Source: Fluviicola sp.
GTDB lineage: Bacteria > Bacteroidota > Bacteroidia > Flavobacteriales_D > Crocinitomicaceae
NCBI RefSeq assembly: GCF_030151805.1
Contig: NZ_JASLCN010000168.1
Span: forward strand, 1 to 14,449
Reading direction: 5' to 3'
DNA length: 14,449 nt
Shown here: positions 1 to 6,639 of the stretch, piece after piece
How the letters are laid out: the number at the start of each line of letters is the position of its first letter
How positions within the stretch are numbered: the first letter of the stretch is position 1
The notes under the pieces: generated by a model
The model's input: only the letters and a program-made list of their open reading frames with translations
Databases searched by the model: none
Told to the model about the DNA's origin: nothing
Made by a program: the position numbers and the translations under genes

Positions 1-381
1 CACTTGTATGCCCAGGAAGTAGAATTAAGTAAAGACAACAAAGTCATTGTTGACGGGAAAGAAATTCTCAAATACGAAAAAGCAGACAACTGGCAATATT
101 CATTCTTCAGTTTGGGAGGTGATGAGATTTTAATGTTCAAATACCAGAACAATCAAACCCAGGATGTTCAATCGGATGATTACTTCACCTTAAACTTTTT
201 AACACTGCATAAAAAGGTGGAAACTTCAGATTTCGATTTAATCTATGCTGCCAATTCGAAGAAAAATATGCAAAAGCTGATCAAGCTTCTGCTCAAGGAA
301 AAAGTGATTGACATGAATGGAGTGATTGATCCCGGGAAACTGGATGTATTTTACGAAAAGTACAATCAGAAAATCAAGTAA
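1..381 (+). CDS. C-terminal part of a secreted protein of unknown function (5' end outside window)
   Basis: The reading frame is open from base 1, so the gene begins upstream; the TTG at 4 is probably an internal codon. The visible start reads H-L-Y-A-Q-E, which resembles the end of a Bacteroidetes signal peptide (cleavage after an Ala, mature protein starting with Gln), so nearly the whole mature protein of about 120 residues may be present and exported. It is mixed charged and aromatic, with no transmembrane segment, no Cys and no motif I recognise. The C-terminal third (KKNMQKLIKLLLKEKVID, then an Asp/Tyr/Lys-rich tail) looks helical. It ends with TAA, 133 bases before the next gene. The function is unknown; export is inferred from the few residues visible. 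Confidence 0.7.
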   Translation, partial: HLYAQEVELSKDNKVIVDGKEILKYEKADNWQYSFFSLGGDEILMFKYQNNQTQDVQSDDYFTLNFLTLHKKVETSDFDLIYAANSKKNMQKLIKLLLKEKVIDMNGVIDPGKLDVFYEKYNQKIK

Positions 382-427
382 ACAGGTTTTCAATGCAAAG
401 CTTGAAATCTGCTTTTTTGAGGACAAT

Positions 428-442
428 CGGTTTTTGGAACCG
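428..442. repeat. Short inverted repeat CGGTT-N5-AACCG
   Basis: A perfect 5-bp stem with a 5-base loop lies in the 133-base gap between the first gene and the lipoprotein gene. It is not followed by a T-run, so it is a poor intrinsic terminator. It could be a weak terminator, a binding site or chance. I see nothing else in this gap and no convincing promoter for the gene at 515. Confidence 0.3.
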
Positions 443-514
443 TGGAATCAAATATCTTTATACAAACCGAACTTAAATCACCGGTTGGGTTATCCGATGA
501 TATATTTTTTATAA

Positions 515-1321
515 ATGAAAATCGCAACGTACATTTTAGCAGCACTTGTCTTGGTTTCCTGTAGCAATTCAAAGAAACCACCGCTTGAAAAGAAAGCAGT
601 TGTAATCGAAAAAGTTACGGAAAAACCGATTGATAAACCTGTCGTTGAAGAAACAACTGAAGAAGATTCCGAACCGCGTTTTGAGATTCTTTTACCCGGC
701 ACCTATCGCGATTGGGAAGGTAAAAACCCAGCGAATGATATCACGCATGACTGGGCTGATTTATATCAGAAAAATGGCCGGTATTATTTGGGAAAAGCTG
801 ATTTTACGATTGAAGACGGGTATTCCGAATGCTCCGGTGATTCGACCAAATCAATTGATTCGAAGAATAAAACAGTACTTTTTATCAAACATCCGGATTT
901 GAAGTCAGGGGAACTAACTGCTGTCAAACTGACGAAGCATAAAATCTGGCCGGGAGAAAAAATGACTTTCAAATACAACGGTGTTTCATATCAACTACGG
1001 GCAAAAGGCGATGTCATTTCGTCTTATAAAGCACATACCGATACCGGGGAAGAACTATTCCGGGAAGTGAAAAATTACAAATTGTATATTTCTGCAGAGA
1101 ACATTCCCGAATCTTTGTTTTTAACGGAAGAATCATTTAACGATACATTTACGGAATTACTGTTTATCGGAGATATTGACCGCGACGGAAAACCGGATAT
1201 CATTGTGAGATCGAACAGGGATTACGAAGAAGAAAGAGCCATTTTGTTTCTTTCTACCGAAGCAGGAAAAGGCCGTGCTGTTGGAAAAGCAGGAGAAATT
1301 GCCATTCAGTTTGATTGCTAA
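515..1321 (+). CDS. Lipoprotein with C-terminal EF-hand/FG-GAP-like Asp loop, function unknown
   Basis: The protein has 268 residues. Residues 1-16 are a clear lipoprotein signal peptide with lipobox L-V-S-C; Cys16 would be lipidated and is followed by S-N-S-K-K, with no obvious inner-membrane retention Asp at +2. A Lys/Glu/Pro-rich linker (about 20-55) leads to a globular region. Near residues 216-232 the sequence LLFIGDIDRDGKPDIIV carries an Asp-x-Asp-x-Asp-Gly-x-x-Asp loop, typical of calcium-binding EF-hand-like or FG-GAP/VCBS repeats; only one copy is present. The protein ends in Cys. The ATG at 515 is the only start that keeps the whole signal peptide. The middle region is unrecognised. 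An envelope-anchored, possibly calcium-binding protein is the most that can be inferred. Confidence 0.85.
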   Translation: MKIATYILAALVLVSCSNSKKPPLEKKAVVIEKVTEKPIDKPVVEETTEEDSEPRFEILLPGTYRDWEGKNPANDITHDWADLYQKNGRYYLGKADFTIEDGYSECSGDSTKSIDSKNKTVLFIKHPDLKSGELTAVKLTKHKIWPGEKMTFKYNGVSYQLRAKGDVISSYKAHTDTGEELFREVKNYKLYISAENIPESLFLTEESFNDTFTELLFIGDIDRDGKPDIIVRSNRDYEEERAILFLSTEAGKGRAVGKAGEIAIQFDC

Positions 1322-1354
1322 GATTTTTTCGTCCAAACACTGAATTCAAGTACC

Positions 1355-2038
1355 ATGAATGCAACGTTACGCTCGCACATCAGTGACCAAATGATTTCAA
1401 TCCCGGGAGGGAGAATTGAATTGCGCGATGACCGAACAAAAGAAAAATGGACGGTGGAAATCGAACCGTTCCTATTGGCGAAATTTCCGGTAACGCAAGA
1501 ATTGTATTTCGAACTGACCAGGGAGAATCCGGGTACGATGAAAGGCAATCAACTTCCGGTTGAAACAGTTAGCTGGAAAGATGCGGTTATTTTTTGTAAT
1601 CGCTTATCTGCTGAATCAGGATTTGATTTATGCTATTTGATTCAGGAAGAAAACGAAGAGATTACTTTTGATCTTACTGCGAATGGATTCCGGTTGCCGA
1701 CAGAAGCAGAATGGGAATATGCCTGTAAAGCAGGAACAAGCGGAATCAGGTATGGCGAGTTGAACGACATTGCCTGGTATAAAGACAATTCGGGGAACCA
1801 AACGCATGCCGTCGGACAAAAAGAACCAAATGCCTGGGGACTTTACGATATGCTGGGGAACGTTTGGGAATGGTGTTCTGATATTTACGACGAAACGGTT
1901 TACGGTTCGTATCGCTTGTTCAGAGGTGGCGGCTGGTGCGACGAAGAACGCAGTGTCATGGCAACAACCAGAAGAAGAAGTCATCCCTTAAAGTTTAAAA
2001 TTGACGATCTCGGATTTAGGATTGCGAGAAACGGATGA
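1355..2038 (+). CDS. Formylglycine-generating-enzyme-like (SUMF1/FGE-sulfatase fold) protein
   Basis: The 227 residues match the FGE-sulfatase domain end to end: MISIPGG near the N-terminus, FLLAKFPVTQELY, PVETVSWKDAVIFCNRLS, RLPTEAEWEYACKAG, NAWGLYDMLGNVWEWCSD, RLFRGGGW and a final LGFRIARNG. The domain is nearly the whole protein and there is no signal peptide, so it is probably cytoplasmic. True FGEs carry two active cysteines after the RGGSY motif, five residues apart. Here RGGGW is followed directly by one Cys and there is no partner five residues on, so sulfatase activation is unlikely. Other members of this fold include EgtB-like sulfoxide synthases, but their DinB domain is absent. 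The gene starts 33 bases after the lipoprotein gene and may share its transcript. An alternative start is the ATG at 1391, just before the first conserved motif. Confidence 0.9.
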   Translation: MNATLRSHISDQMISIPGGRIELRDDRTKEKWTVEIEPFLLAKFPVTQELYFELTRENPGTMKGNQLPVETVSWKDAVIFCNRLSAESGFDLCYLIQEENEEITFDLTANGFRLPTEAEWEYACKAGTSGIRYGELNDIAWYKDNSGNQTHAVGQKEPNAWGLYDMLGNVWEWCSDIYDETVYGSYRLFRGGGWCDEERSVMATTRRRSHPLKFKIDDLGFRIARNG

Positions 2039-2089
2039 GTAATCTTCTTTTGAAAATTATTTAATACAAATTCAATTTTTTAAAACAGA

Positions 2090-2110
2090 CTGCCATAGGG
2101 TTGTCAGTGG
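2090..2110. promoter_or_regulatory. Candidate operator, copy A (TGCCATAGGGTTGTCA core)
   Basis: The core at 2091-2106 is an imperfect inverted repeat (TGCCA-N6-TGTCA). With flanks, 17 of 21 positions are the same as in a second site at 8557-8577. It sits about 125 bases before the HEAT-repeat gene, in the 194-base gap after the SUMF1-like gene. A TTTTA tract follows 9 bases later, as it does (8 bases later) at the second site. A regulator-binding site is inferred from this repetition; no regulator is identified. The rest of the gap (2039-2089, 2111-2232) is AT-rich with nothing else recognised. Confidence 0.5.
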
Positions 2111-2232
2111 AGTAGTTTTATTTCGCTTTCGGAATGATAAAATGAGTTTTAGTGATAAGGAATAATTTAATATTATTGCTTCATAAGAATGAAAAACAAA
2201 TCAGATAAGAATAAAAACTTTAATTGAACATA

Positions 2233-2748
2233 ATGGAACTAGCAGCACTTCTGAATGACAAGGCAACGAAGTCAAAAGAAAAAACAGAACTATTGAGCAA
2301 ATTGGTTCTGGAAAGTAAGGTTTCGGCAGATGATTTACTGGAATTTGCCGGAACAGCGAAAGATCCGGTCAAAGCAACTTGTATTGAAGCGTTGGAATAT
2401 GCGACCAAGCAAAAACCGGAATTAATGAATGAAAAAAACTTCCGGTTTGTGACAGCTGCTTTGACAGAAAAAGCCCCGCGAATCAAATGGGAAAGTGCAA
2501 AAGTGATTGGAAATACGGCACATCTTTTCCCTGCTCATGTGGATCAGGCGATCAACAATTTGCTCGACAATTCGGAGCACGATGGAACGGTGGTGCGTTG
2601 GAGTGCTGCCTTTGCGTTGGGAGAAATTCTGAAGTTGAAGACAAAGCACAACAAGGACTTGCTTCCTGCTTTGGAAGCAATTTGCAACAGAGAGGAAAAG
2701 AACAGCATCAAGAAAATCTATTTGGACGCAATCAAGAAGTCAAAATAG
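2233..2748 (+). CDS. HEAT-repeat protein (small, helical, probable protein-binding scaffold)
   Basis: From the ATG at 2233 the product has 171 residues and is almost all helix. HEAT-like units are visible: DDLLEFAGTAKDPVKATCIEAL, then APRIKWESAKVIGNTAHLFP, then DGTVVRWSAAFALGEILKLK, each with the small-residue and Arg/Lys pattern of two-helix repeats. The C-terminal part (ICNREEKNSIKKIYLDAIKK) is a basic helix. There is no signal peptide, so it is likely cytoplasmic. A TTG nine bases upstream is in frame, but the ATG gives a natural MELAALLNDK start. The TAG stop shares its G with a GTG in the arr frame, and arr follows at once, so the two are probably one operon. Related short HEAT proteins occur widely in Bacteroidetes, as far as I recall; no reaction is known to me. 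Confidence 0.88.
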   Translation: MELAALLNDKATKSKEKTELLSKLVLESKVSADDLLEFAGTAKDPVKATCIEALEYATKQKPELMNEKNFRFVTAALTEKAPRIKWESAKVIGNTAHLFPAHVDQAINNLLDNSEHDGTVVRWSAAFALGEILKLKTKHNKDLLPALEAICNREEKNSIKKIYLDAIKKSK

Positions 2749-2777
2749 TGAAGAACTTAGGATCGAAAAAGAGTGTT

Positions 2778-3224
2778 ATGAAACAGAATAAGAGCGAGAA
2801 CGAAGCGAATGATTCGGGGCAAAGTCCTTTTTCTCAAACGTTTTTCCATGGAACAAAAGCCGACTTAAAAATAGGTGATTTGATTACAACCGGAGTTCAG
2901 TCGAATTACGGTCAACAGAAAAAAGCAAAATACATTTACCTCACTGCTACTTTGGATGCGGCTATTTGGGGAGCGGAACTTGCTTTAGGCGATGAGCCGG
3001 AAAGAATCTACCTCGTAGAACCAACGGGCGCGATAGAAGATGATCCGAATCTGACGGATAAAAAATTTCCTGGAAACCCGACAATGTCTTACCGTTCGGA
3101 ACATCCGTTTAAAGTTGTCGGTGAAATTACCGTTTGGAAAAGTCACCCGGCGGATAAAGTGAAAGCCATGAAAGACGGATTGGCAAAGCTTAAAGAGCAG
3201 GGAATTGAAGCGATTGAGGATTGA
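2778..3224 (+). CDS. arr: Rifampin ADP-ribosyltransferase (Arr family)
   Basis: The 148-residue product matches Arr along its length. Characteristic runs are FFHGTKADLKIGDLITTG, KAKYIYLTATLDAAIWGAEL, RIYLVEPTGAIEDDPNLTDK, KFPGNPTMSYRS, FKVVGEITVW and a final GIEAIED. Arr transfers ADP-ribose from NAD to rifamycin antibiotics in the cytoplasm, which blocks their binding to RNA polymerase. The residues reported as important in Mycobacterium smegmatis Arr (His19, Tyr49, Asp84) appear to correspond to His24, Tyr54 and an Asp in the EDDPN stretch (about 89); this alignment is by eye. The frame is open far upstream, but that part overlaps the HEAT gene and is non-coding in character. The ATG at 2778 fits the family, leaving a polar 20-residue leader. 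A GTG at 2748, overlapping the HEAT stop, is an alternative. No integron or insertion sequence is visible nearby, so it looks chromosomal. Confidence 0.95.
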   Translation: MKQNKSENEANDSGQSPFSQTFFHGTKADLKIGDLITTGVQSNYGQQKKAKYIYLTATLDAAIWGAELALGDEPERIYLVEPTGAIEDDPNLTDKKFPGNPTMSYRSEHPFKVVGEITVWKSHPADKVKAMKDGLAKLKEQGIEAIED

Positions 3225-3263
3225 GAGGAATTTTAAATCACTACTTTTTATTGTAAATGCTAA

Positions 3264-3848
3264 ATGAGAATCATCAAAGGTATTGATAGTGAAAAAAGTA
3301 TCACCCAAAAGAGAGTGTGTTATTCAAAAAGTTGGATGGATTATTTCGATACTGTAATCTTCACCCTCTTTTTCTCAACGGGTTTTGTTATCTGTCCCTT
3401 GTTAATCTATGCTTATGAACTTGATTACACCAATCTGAGTCCAAACGAAAAATTTCTCAGTACGATCATTTTACCTCCTGTAATTCTTTTCGGGATATAT
3501 ATGGTATTTCGAAAAATCACGGAACTAAGATTACGTAAAATAGTTACTGAATTTGACCGGGATTTGAATCAGAAATTGGTGCTTGAATTTGCAAAGCACG
3601 ATGGTTTTGATATCAGAAGAAAATCTGGTTATTGTATTGTCTTAGACAAAACGAGCCTAATGAATCCAATGCTTGCAAAAACAGCTGTTTTACTTGTTCG
3701 AGATAAAACAATCTATTTCGCGATGATTCAGGATAGTTTTAAAGTGAATATTCCAACAATGATCTCACATTTTATTTTTGAATGGCGTATGAGAAAATGG
3801 CTGCGCCGAAATCTTTCATCAAAACTCCGGAATGGATCAATGAAATAA
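3264..3848 (+). CDS. Two-TM membrane protein of unknown function with basic C-terminus
   Basis: The protein has 194 residues. After a polar, basic N-terminus of about 28 residues come two hydrophobic segments: about 30-52 (TVIFTLFFSTGFVICPLLIYAY) and about 67-85 (STIILPPVILFGIYMVF). They are separated by a short polar loop. A soluble C-terminal domain of about 110 residues follows, with charged helices (LRLRKIVTEFDRDLNQKLV) and a very basic tail (WRMRKWLRRNLSSKLRNGSMK). By the positive-inside rule both ends should face the cytoplasm. I recognise no catalytic motif or family. It stands alone between arr (39 bases upstream) and the glycosylase gene (40 bases downstream), so co-transcription is possible but unproven. 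Confidence 0.75.
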   Translation: MRIIKGIDSEKSITQKRVCYSKSWMDYFDTVIFTLFFSTGFVICPLLIYAYELDYTNLSPNEKFLSTIILPPVILFGIYMVFRKITELRLRKIVTEFDRDLNQKLVLEFAKHDGFDIRRKSGYCIVLDKTSLMNPMLAKTAVLLVRDKTIYFAMIQDSFKVNIPTMISHFIFEWRMRKWLRRNLSSKLRNGSMK

Positions 3849-3888
3849 ACCAGCTTGTTTTACCTTTACGTTCCAATCAAAAAATGGT

Positions 3889-4584
3889 ATGACAAAAACG
3901 TTTGCGGAGAAAGTCATTGAATTCAATCGCCAGTTGCATTATTCCGGGAAACTTCCTGCCGGTTTTCAAGTACTGAATCCTTATCTGGATAATCCCGAAA
4001 CGATGGTGGTTATGCAGCAGTTTTATCAGAAATATTACAACGATTCGGCTCAACGGAAATTTATTGTCGGGATTAATCCGAGTCGTCATGGCGCGGGAAT
4101 CACCGGTGTGCCGTTTACAGATACCAAGCGCCTGGAAAGTGTCTGTGGCATCAAAATGCAATCGGCGTATACGCATGAGATTTCTTCCGTTTTCATTTAT
4201 GACATGATTGCCGAATACGGCGGAGCAGAAGCATTCTATCAACAGTTTTACATCAATTCGCCGTTTCCGCTGGCGATTATCCGTGAAGGAAAAGGCGGAA
4301 GCTGGCTTAACGCCAATTATTACGATGACCGGGCACTTTTCGACATGGTAAAAGGATTCATGATCGATTCCTTGAAAAAGCACATCAGCCTGGGACTTGA
4401 TACTTCGGAAGTGTTTATTCTGGGAAAGAAAAACGCGGACTTTATCCGCAAACTGAATGCCGAAGAGAAATTGTTTGACCGCTTGACGGTTCTGGAACAC
4501 CCGCGTTTCATTCAACAATACAAATCAAAAGAGAAACAGCAGTACATCGAGAAATACATTTTGGCTCTGAGTGGTTCCGAATGA
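3889..4584 (+). CDS. SMUG2-like uracil-DNA glycosylase family protein (DUF4918)
   Basis: The 231-residue protein resembles the SMUG2 branch of the uracil-DNA glycosylase superfamily. Residues 61-78 (GINPSRHGAGITGVPFTD) match motif 1, which in SMUG1 reads GMNPGPFG...TGVPF and forms the uracil pocket and catalytic site. Residues 203-207 (EHPRF) occupy the place of motif 2, the HPSP-like minor-groove loop near the C-terminus. The expected role is base-excision repair: hydrolysis of the bond between uracil, or another deaminated base, and deoxyribose. A SMUG2 enzyme has been studied in Pedobacter heparinus, also a Bacteroidetes. The Ser-Arg-His after the Pro in motif 1 differs from SMUG1 and could shift substrate choice. 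There is no signal peptide. The ATG at 3889 gives a normal length. Family assignment is by motif recall only. Confidence 0.85.
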   Translation: MTKTFAEKVIEFNRQLHYSGKLPAGFQVLNPYLDNPETMVVMQQFYQKYYNDSAQRKFIVGINPSRHGAGITGVPFTDTKRLESVCGIKMQSAYTHEISSVFIYDMIAEYGGAEAFYQQFYINSPFPLAIIREGKGGSWLNANYYDDRALFDMVKGFMIDSLKKHISLGLDTSEVFILGKKNADFIRKLNAEEKLFDRLTVLEHPRFIQQYKSKEKQQYIEKYILALSGSE

Positions 4585-4637
4585 TCCGGATGTTTATACT
4601 TTATTGGCACGGATTGTAGCCTGAAAAGTCGTATCTT

Positions 4638-5291
4638 TTGATAAGGAATAATCGAATTCCGCAAACTAGTGATTTAAAACCAGACAGAGTGACATTCTTC
4701 AAGAGAATATATGATTCCTTGTTCGGAAAGGATTATGGAATGATTTGGAAACAGTTTTCGAAGGAGAACTCAGGAATCTTCCGATTCTCATCAAGAGGTT
4801 ACAGGCTTGATTTTCCTTACAGGAATTTTTCAATCACGATTGAAACATACAGTTATTACACAACTCCCGAAGAAACGTCGGAATATGTTCGTGGAGTCGT
4901 GGAGTTTGTTTCCACGGATCCGTTTAAAGTTTTGCTTACCCGACAAGGATTTGTTGAGAATATCAGCCGGATTTTCGGAGCCCAGGATATTCAGATCGGA
5001 GAGAAACGGTTTGATAAGGATTTCATGATCAAAAGCAATGATGAAGCAAAGACCCGGCTCCTGTTTTCAAATGATTCGATTGCAAAAATAGTGCTGAATA
5101 ATCGCACCATTCGTTTGGAGCTTACGGACGGTGAAGGATTGTTTGGAGAAAAGCCCCGGGAAGGAAACACGATGCTTTATTATATCCTGGAGGGAGAAAT
5201 CGAAGAAATCGGTCAATTAAACGCATTAAGCCTTCTTTTTAAGACCATGCTCGATGCCTTGATTGAAATGGGGGTTGTGAAATCGGATTAA
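4638..5291 (+). CDS. Conserved Bacteroidetes protein of unknown function, non-ATG start
   Basis: The longest frame (217 residues) begins at TTG 4638. No ATG occurs before 4740 (residue 35), which would cut into a region that looks like domain, so the start is either this TTG or the GTG at 4689. A TATCTTTTG run at 4632-4640 resembles a -7 element; if it is used, GTG 4689 would be favoured. The body contains WKQFSKENSGIFRF, an aromatic beta-rich stretch (FSITIETYSYYTT), GAQDIQIGEKRFDKDFMIKS and a helical end with LNALSLLFKTMLDALIEMG. The QDIxxGxxxFDxxFxIKxNDE pattern recalls a family of Bacteroidetes hypothetical proteins with some likeness to DUF3137. There is no signal peptide or TM segment. 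The function is unknown. Confidence 0.75.
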   Translation: MIRNNRIPQTSDLKPDRVTFFKRIYDSLFGKDYGMIWKQFSKENSGIFRFSSRGYRLDFPYRNFSITIETYSYYTTPEETSEYVRGVVEFVSTDPFKVLLTRQGFVENISRIFGAQDIQIGEKRFDKDFMIKSNDEAKTRLLFSNDSIAKIVLNNRTIRLELTDGEGLFGEKPREGNTMLYYILEGEIEEIGQLNALSLLFKTMLDALIEMGVVKSD

Positions 5292-5372
5292 ATCATTCGG
5301 AGCAGTTTTCTTATATGGTGGATCAGAAATAATCCCTGATTTTTAGAATATTAATCATTCTTTTCCGTTTTC

Positions 5373-5384
5373 CTCCGTACGGAG
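5373..5384. promoter_or_regulatory. Perfect 12-bp palindrome CTCCGTACGGAG
   Basis: The 12 bases equal their own reverse complement and lie 25 bases before the ATG at 5410. There is no loop, so a dimeric protein site is more likely than a transcript hairpin. Past one mismatch on each side, further short matches (T/A tracts) extend the symmetry. No good TAnnTTTG promoter is visible next to it, and no regulator is identified. Confidence 0.4.
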
Positions 5385-5409
5385 AATAATTGTTTCTAAT
5401 TAACACACT

Positions 5410-6597
5410 ATGAACGACTACTTTATGAAAAAGATCCCGATTTCACTGCTTCTGATTCTCTCTTCTCGTCTTTTCGGGCAGTCTGAAGAGCAGCAGCAAA
5501 TCCTTGAAAAAACGATCGAAAAATACCAATCGCACAGAAGTGTTTCGTATGATATTACTTACGAGATGAAATACTTTGATGATGAAAAACCGAATACCGT
5601 TACGAGTCATGTTGACATGCTGAAATCTGAAACGGATAGTGTTTTCAAAGGTTTTTTTGTATACGACAAGAAAGACAGTTTTTCCAATGAAATTAAATAT
5701 TACAAACCCACAGATCTTTTTGTGATTGATCTCAACAAGGAAGTTGTAATCAAATTCGATGCTGCAAAAAAACAAACCGCTCCGATAACAGGGAAAATGG
5801 ATGGAAGCGTATTGAAAATCTATTTTTTGGAGATAGACAAGTTGCAAAGAAAGCTCAAGAATCCGTTAAATAAGTGGAGTTGTTCCGATACTGCTGGTTA
5901 TTTAAAAGTGAACATAAACTATCCGGACGATGAAGATTATTATGGTCGCGAAGAAGCAATTTATATCGACAGAAAAACAAAAACGATCACTCAAATAACG
6001 TATCTGGCCCGATACAAAGATCAGGTTCAAAGAAGTCAGTCGCTGATCAGTAATCTGACCTTTGACCACTTGAATGAAGTAAGTTTAGAGAAGCGGACAG
6101 AACATTATTTACAAACGTTCAAAGTGCAAAACTATCAGCCGTTGACGAAAGAGGATTACAAATTGTTGGAAAATGGGACCGTAGCTCCAAAAATAAACGG
6201 AACAATTTTCCCGAATTATGATGATACAATAGAACTCAGTGTTGGTAAAGTAATGATCCTGGATTTTTGGTTTACAACCTGTATGCCCTGCATAAAGGCA
6301 ATACCGGATTTGAACAGACTGAAACAAAAGTACAAAGACAAAATCGAGATTATAGGAATTAATCCTTTTGAAAACCAGTTGAGACATCAAGCTAAAATTG
6401 AACAGTTTCTTCAACGAACACCGATGGATTATCCAATTCTACTGGTAAATGAAGTTCCGGAAGAATACAATATCCAGGGTTTTCCTACTTTGTATGTCAT
6501 TGATCAGCATGGAAAAGTCCGTTTTTCATCAATGGGTTTACTGGAAAATACTTATGAAGAACTGGGTAAGGTACTTGAACAGATAACAAATAACTAA
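5410..6597 (+). CDS. Periplasmic TlpA-like thioredoxin-fold protein with large N-terminal domain
   Basis: The protein has 395 residues, with a signal peptide near the N-terminus (MKKIPISLLLILSSRLFGQ, beginning at codon 6). The ATG at 5425 is therefore an equally good start. Residues about 30-250 form a beta-rich domain with repeated charged strands (SYDITYEMKYFDDEKP, DLFVIDLNKEVVIKF) that resembles an outer-membrane lipoprotein-sorting or LolA-like fold only in general character. Residues about 265-395 are a thioredoxin domain: VMILDFWFTTCMPC holds the CxxC (Cys291, Cys294), followed by IEIIGINPF and the GFPTLYVID cis-Pro segment. Such TlpA/ResA-type domains reduce or exchange disulfides in extracytoplasmic proteins. 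The Trp before CxxC seen in most thioredoxins is shifted here (F-W-F-T-T-C). It ends where the next gene's promoter begins. Confidence 0.88.
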   Translation: MNDYFMKKIPISLLLILSSRLFGQSEEQQQILEKTIEKYQSHRSVSYDITYEMKYFDDEKPNTVTSHVDMLKSETDSVFKGFFVYDKKDSFSNEIKYYKPTDLFVIDLNKEVVIKFDAAKKQTAPITGKMDGSVLKIYFLEIDKLQRKLKNPLNKWSCSDTAGYLKVNINYPDDEDYYGREEAIYIDRKTKTITQITYLARYKDQVQRSQSLISNLTFDHLNEVSLEKRTEHYLQTFKVQNYQPLTKEDYKLLENGTVAPKINGTIFPNYDDTIELSVGKVMILDFWFTTCMPCIKAIPDLNRLKQKYKDKIEIIGINPFENQLRHQAKIEQFLQRTPMDYPILLVNEVPEEYNIQGFPTLYVIDQHGKVRFSSMGLLENTYEELGKVLEQITNN

Positions 6598-6602
6598 CTT
6601 TG
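6575..6602 (+). promoter_or_regulatory. Candidate promoter for methionine aminopeptidase gene
   Basis: TTG at 6575-6577 and TAACTTTG at 6595-6602 are 17 bases apart and fit the flavobacterial form TTG / TAnnTTTG. The first three bases of the -7 element are the TAA stop codon of the upstream TlpA-like gene. Transcription would begin near 6609, about 30 bases before the ATG at 6640. Confidence 0.5.
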
Positions 6603-6639
6603 TTTCATCGCTGTAATACAAACGTTAAAAAAGGAAAGT

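Noticed and set aside
428..442. CGGTT/AACCG hairpin as a transcription terminator
   Set aside because: The stem is short and no T-run follows; kept only as a low-confidence repeat.
2487..2777. Upstream in-frame extension of the arr reading frame
   Set aside because: It overlaps the HEAT gene in another frame, is rich in Cys and Gly of low-complexity character, and has no counterpart in Arr proteins.
2778..3224. arr as part of an integron cassette
   Set aside because: No attC-like inverted structure, integrase or IS end is visible, and arr directly follows the HEAT gene with overlapping signals.
3877..4518. 213-residue frame on the - strand opposite the SMUG2-like gene
   Set aside because: The + strand frame shows clear family motifs; the antisense product is basic, His/Phe-rich and lacks any domain pattern.
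5443..5847. 134-residue frame on the - strand opposite the TlpA-like gene
   Set aside because: It is Phe/Ile-rich from antisense of Lys/Glu codons, as expected for a shadow; no start context or motif.
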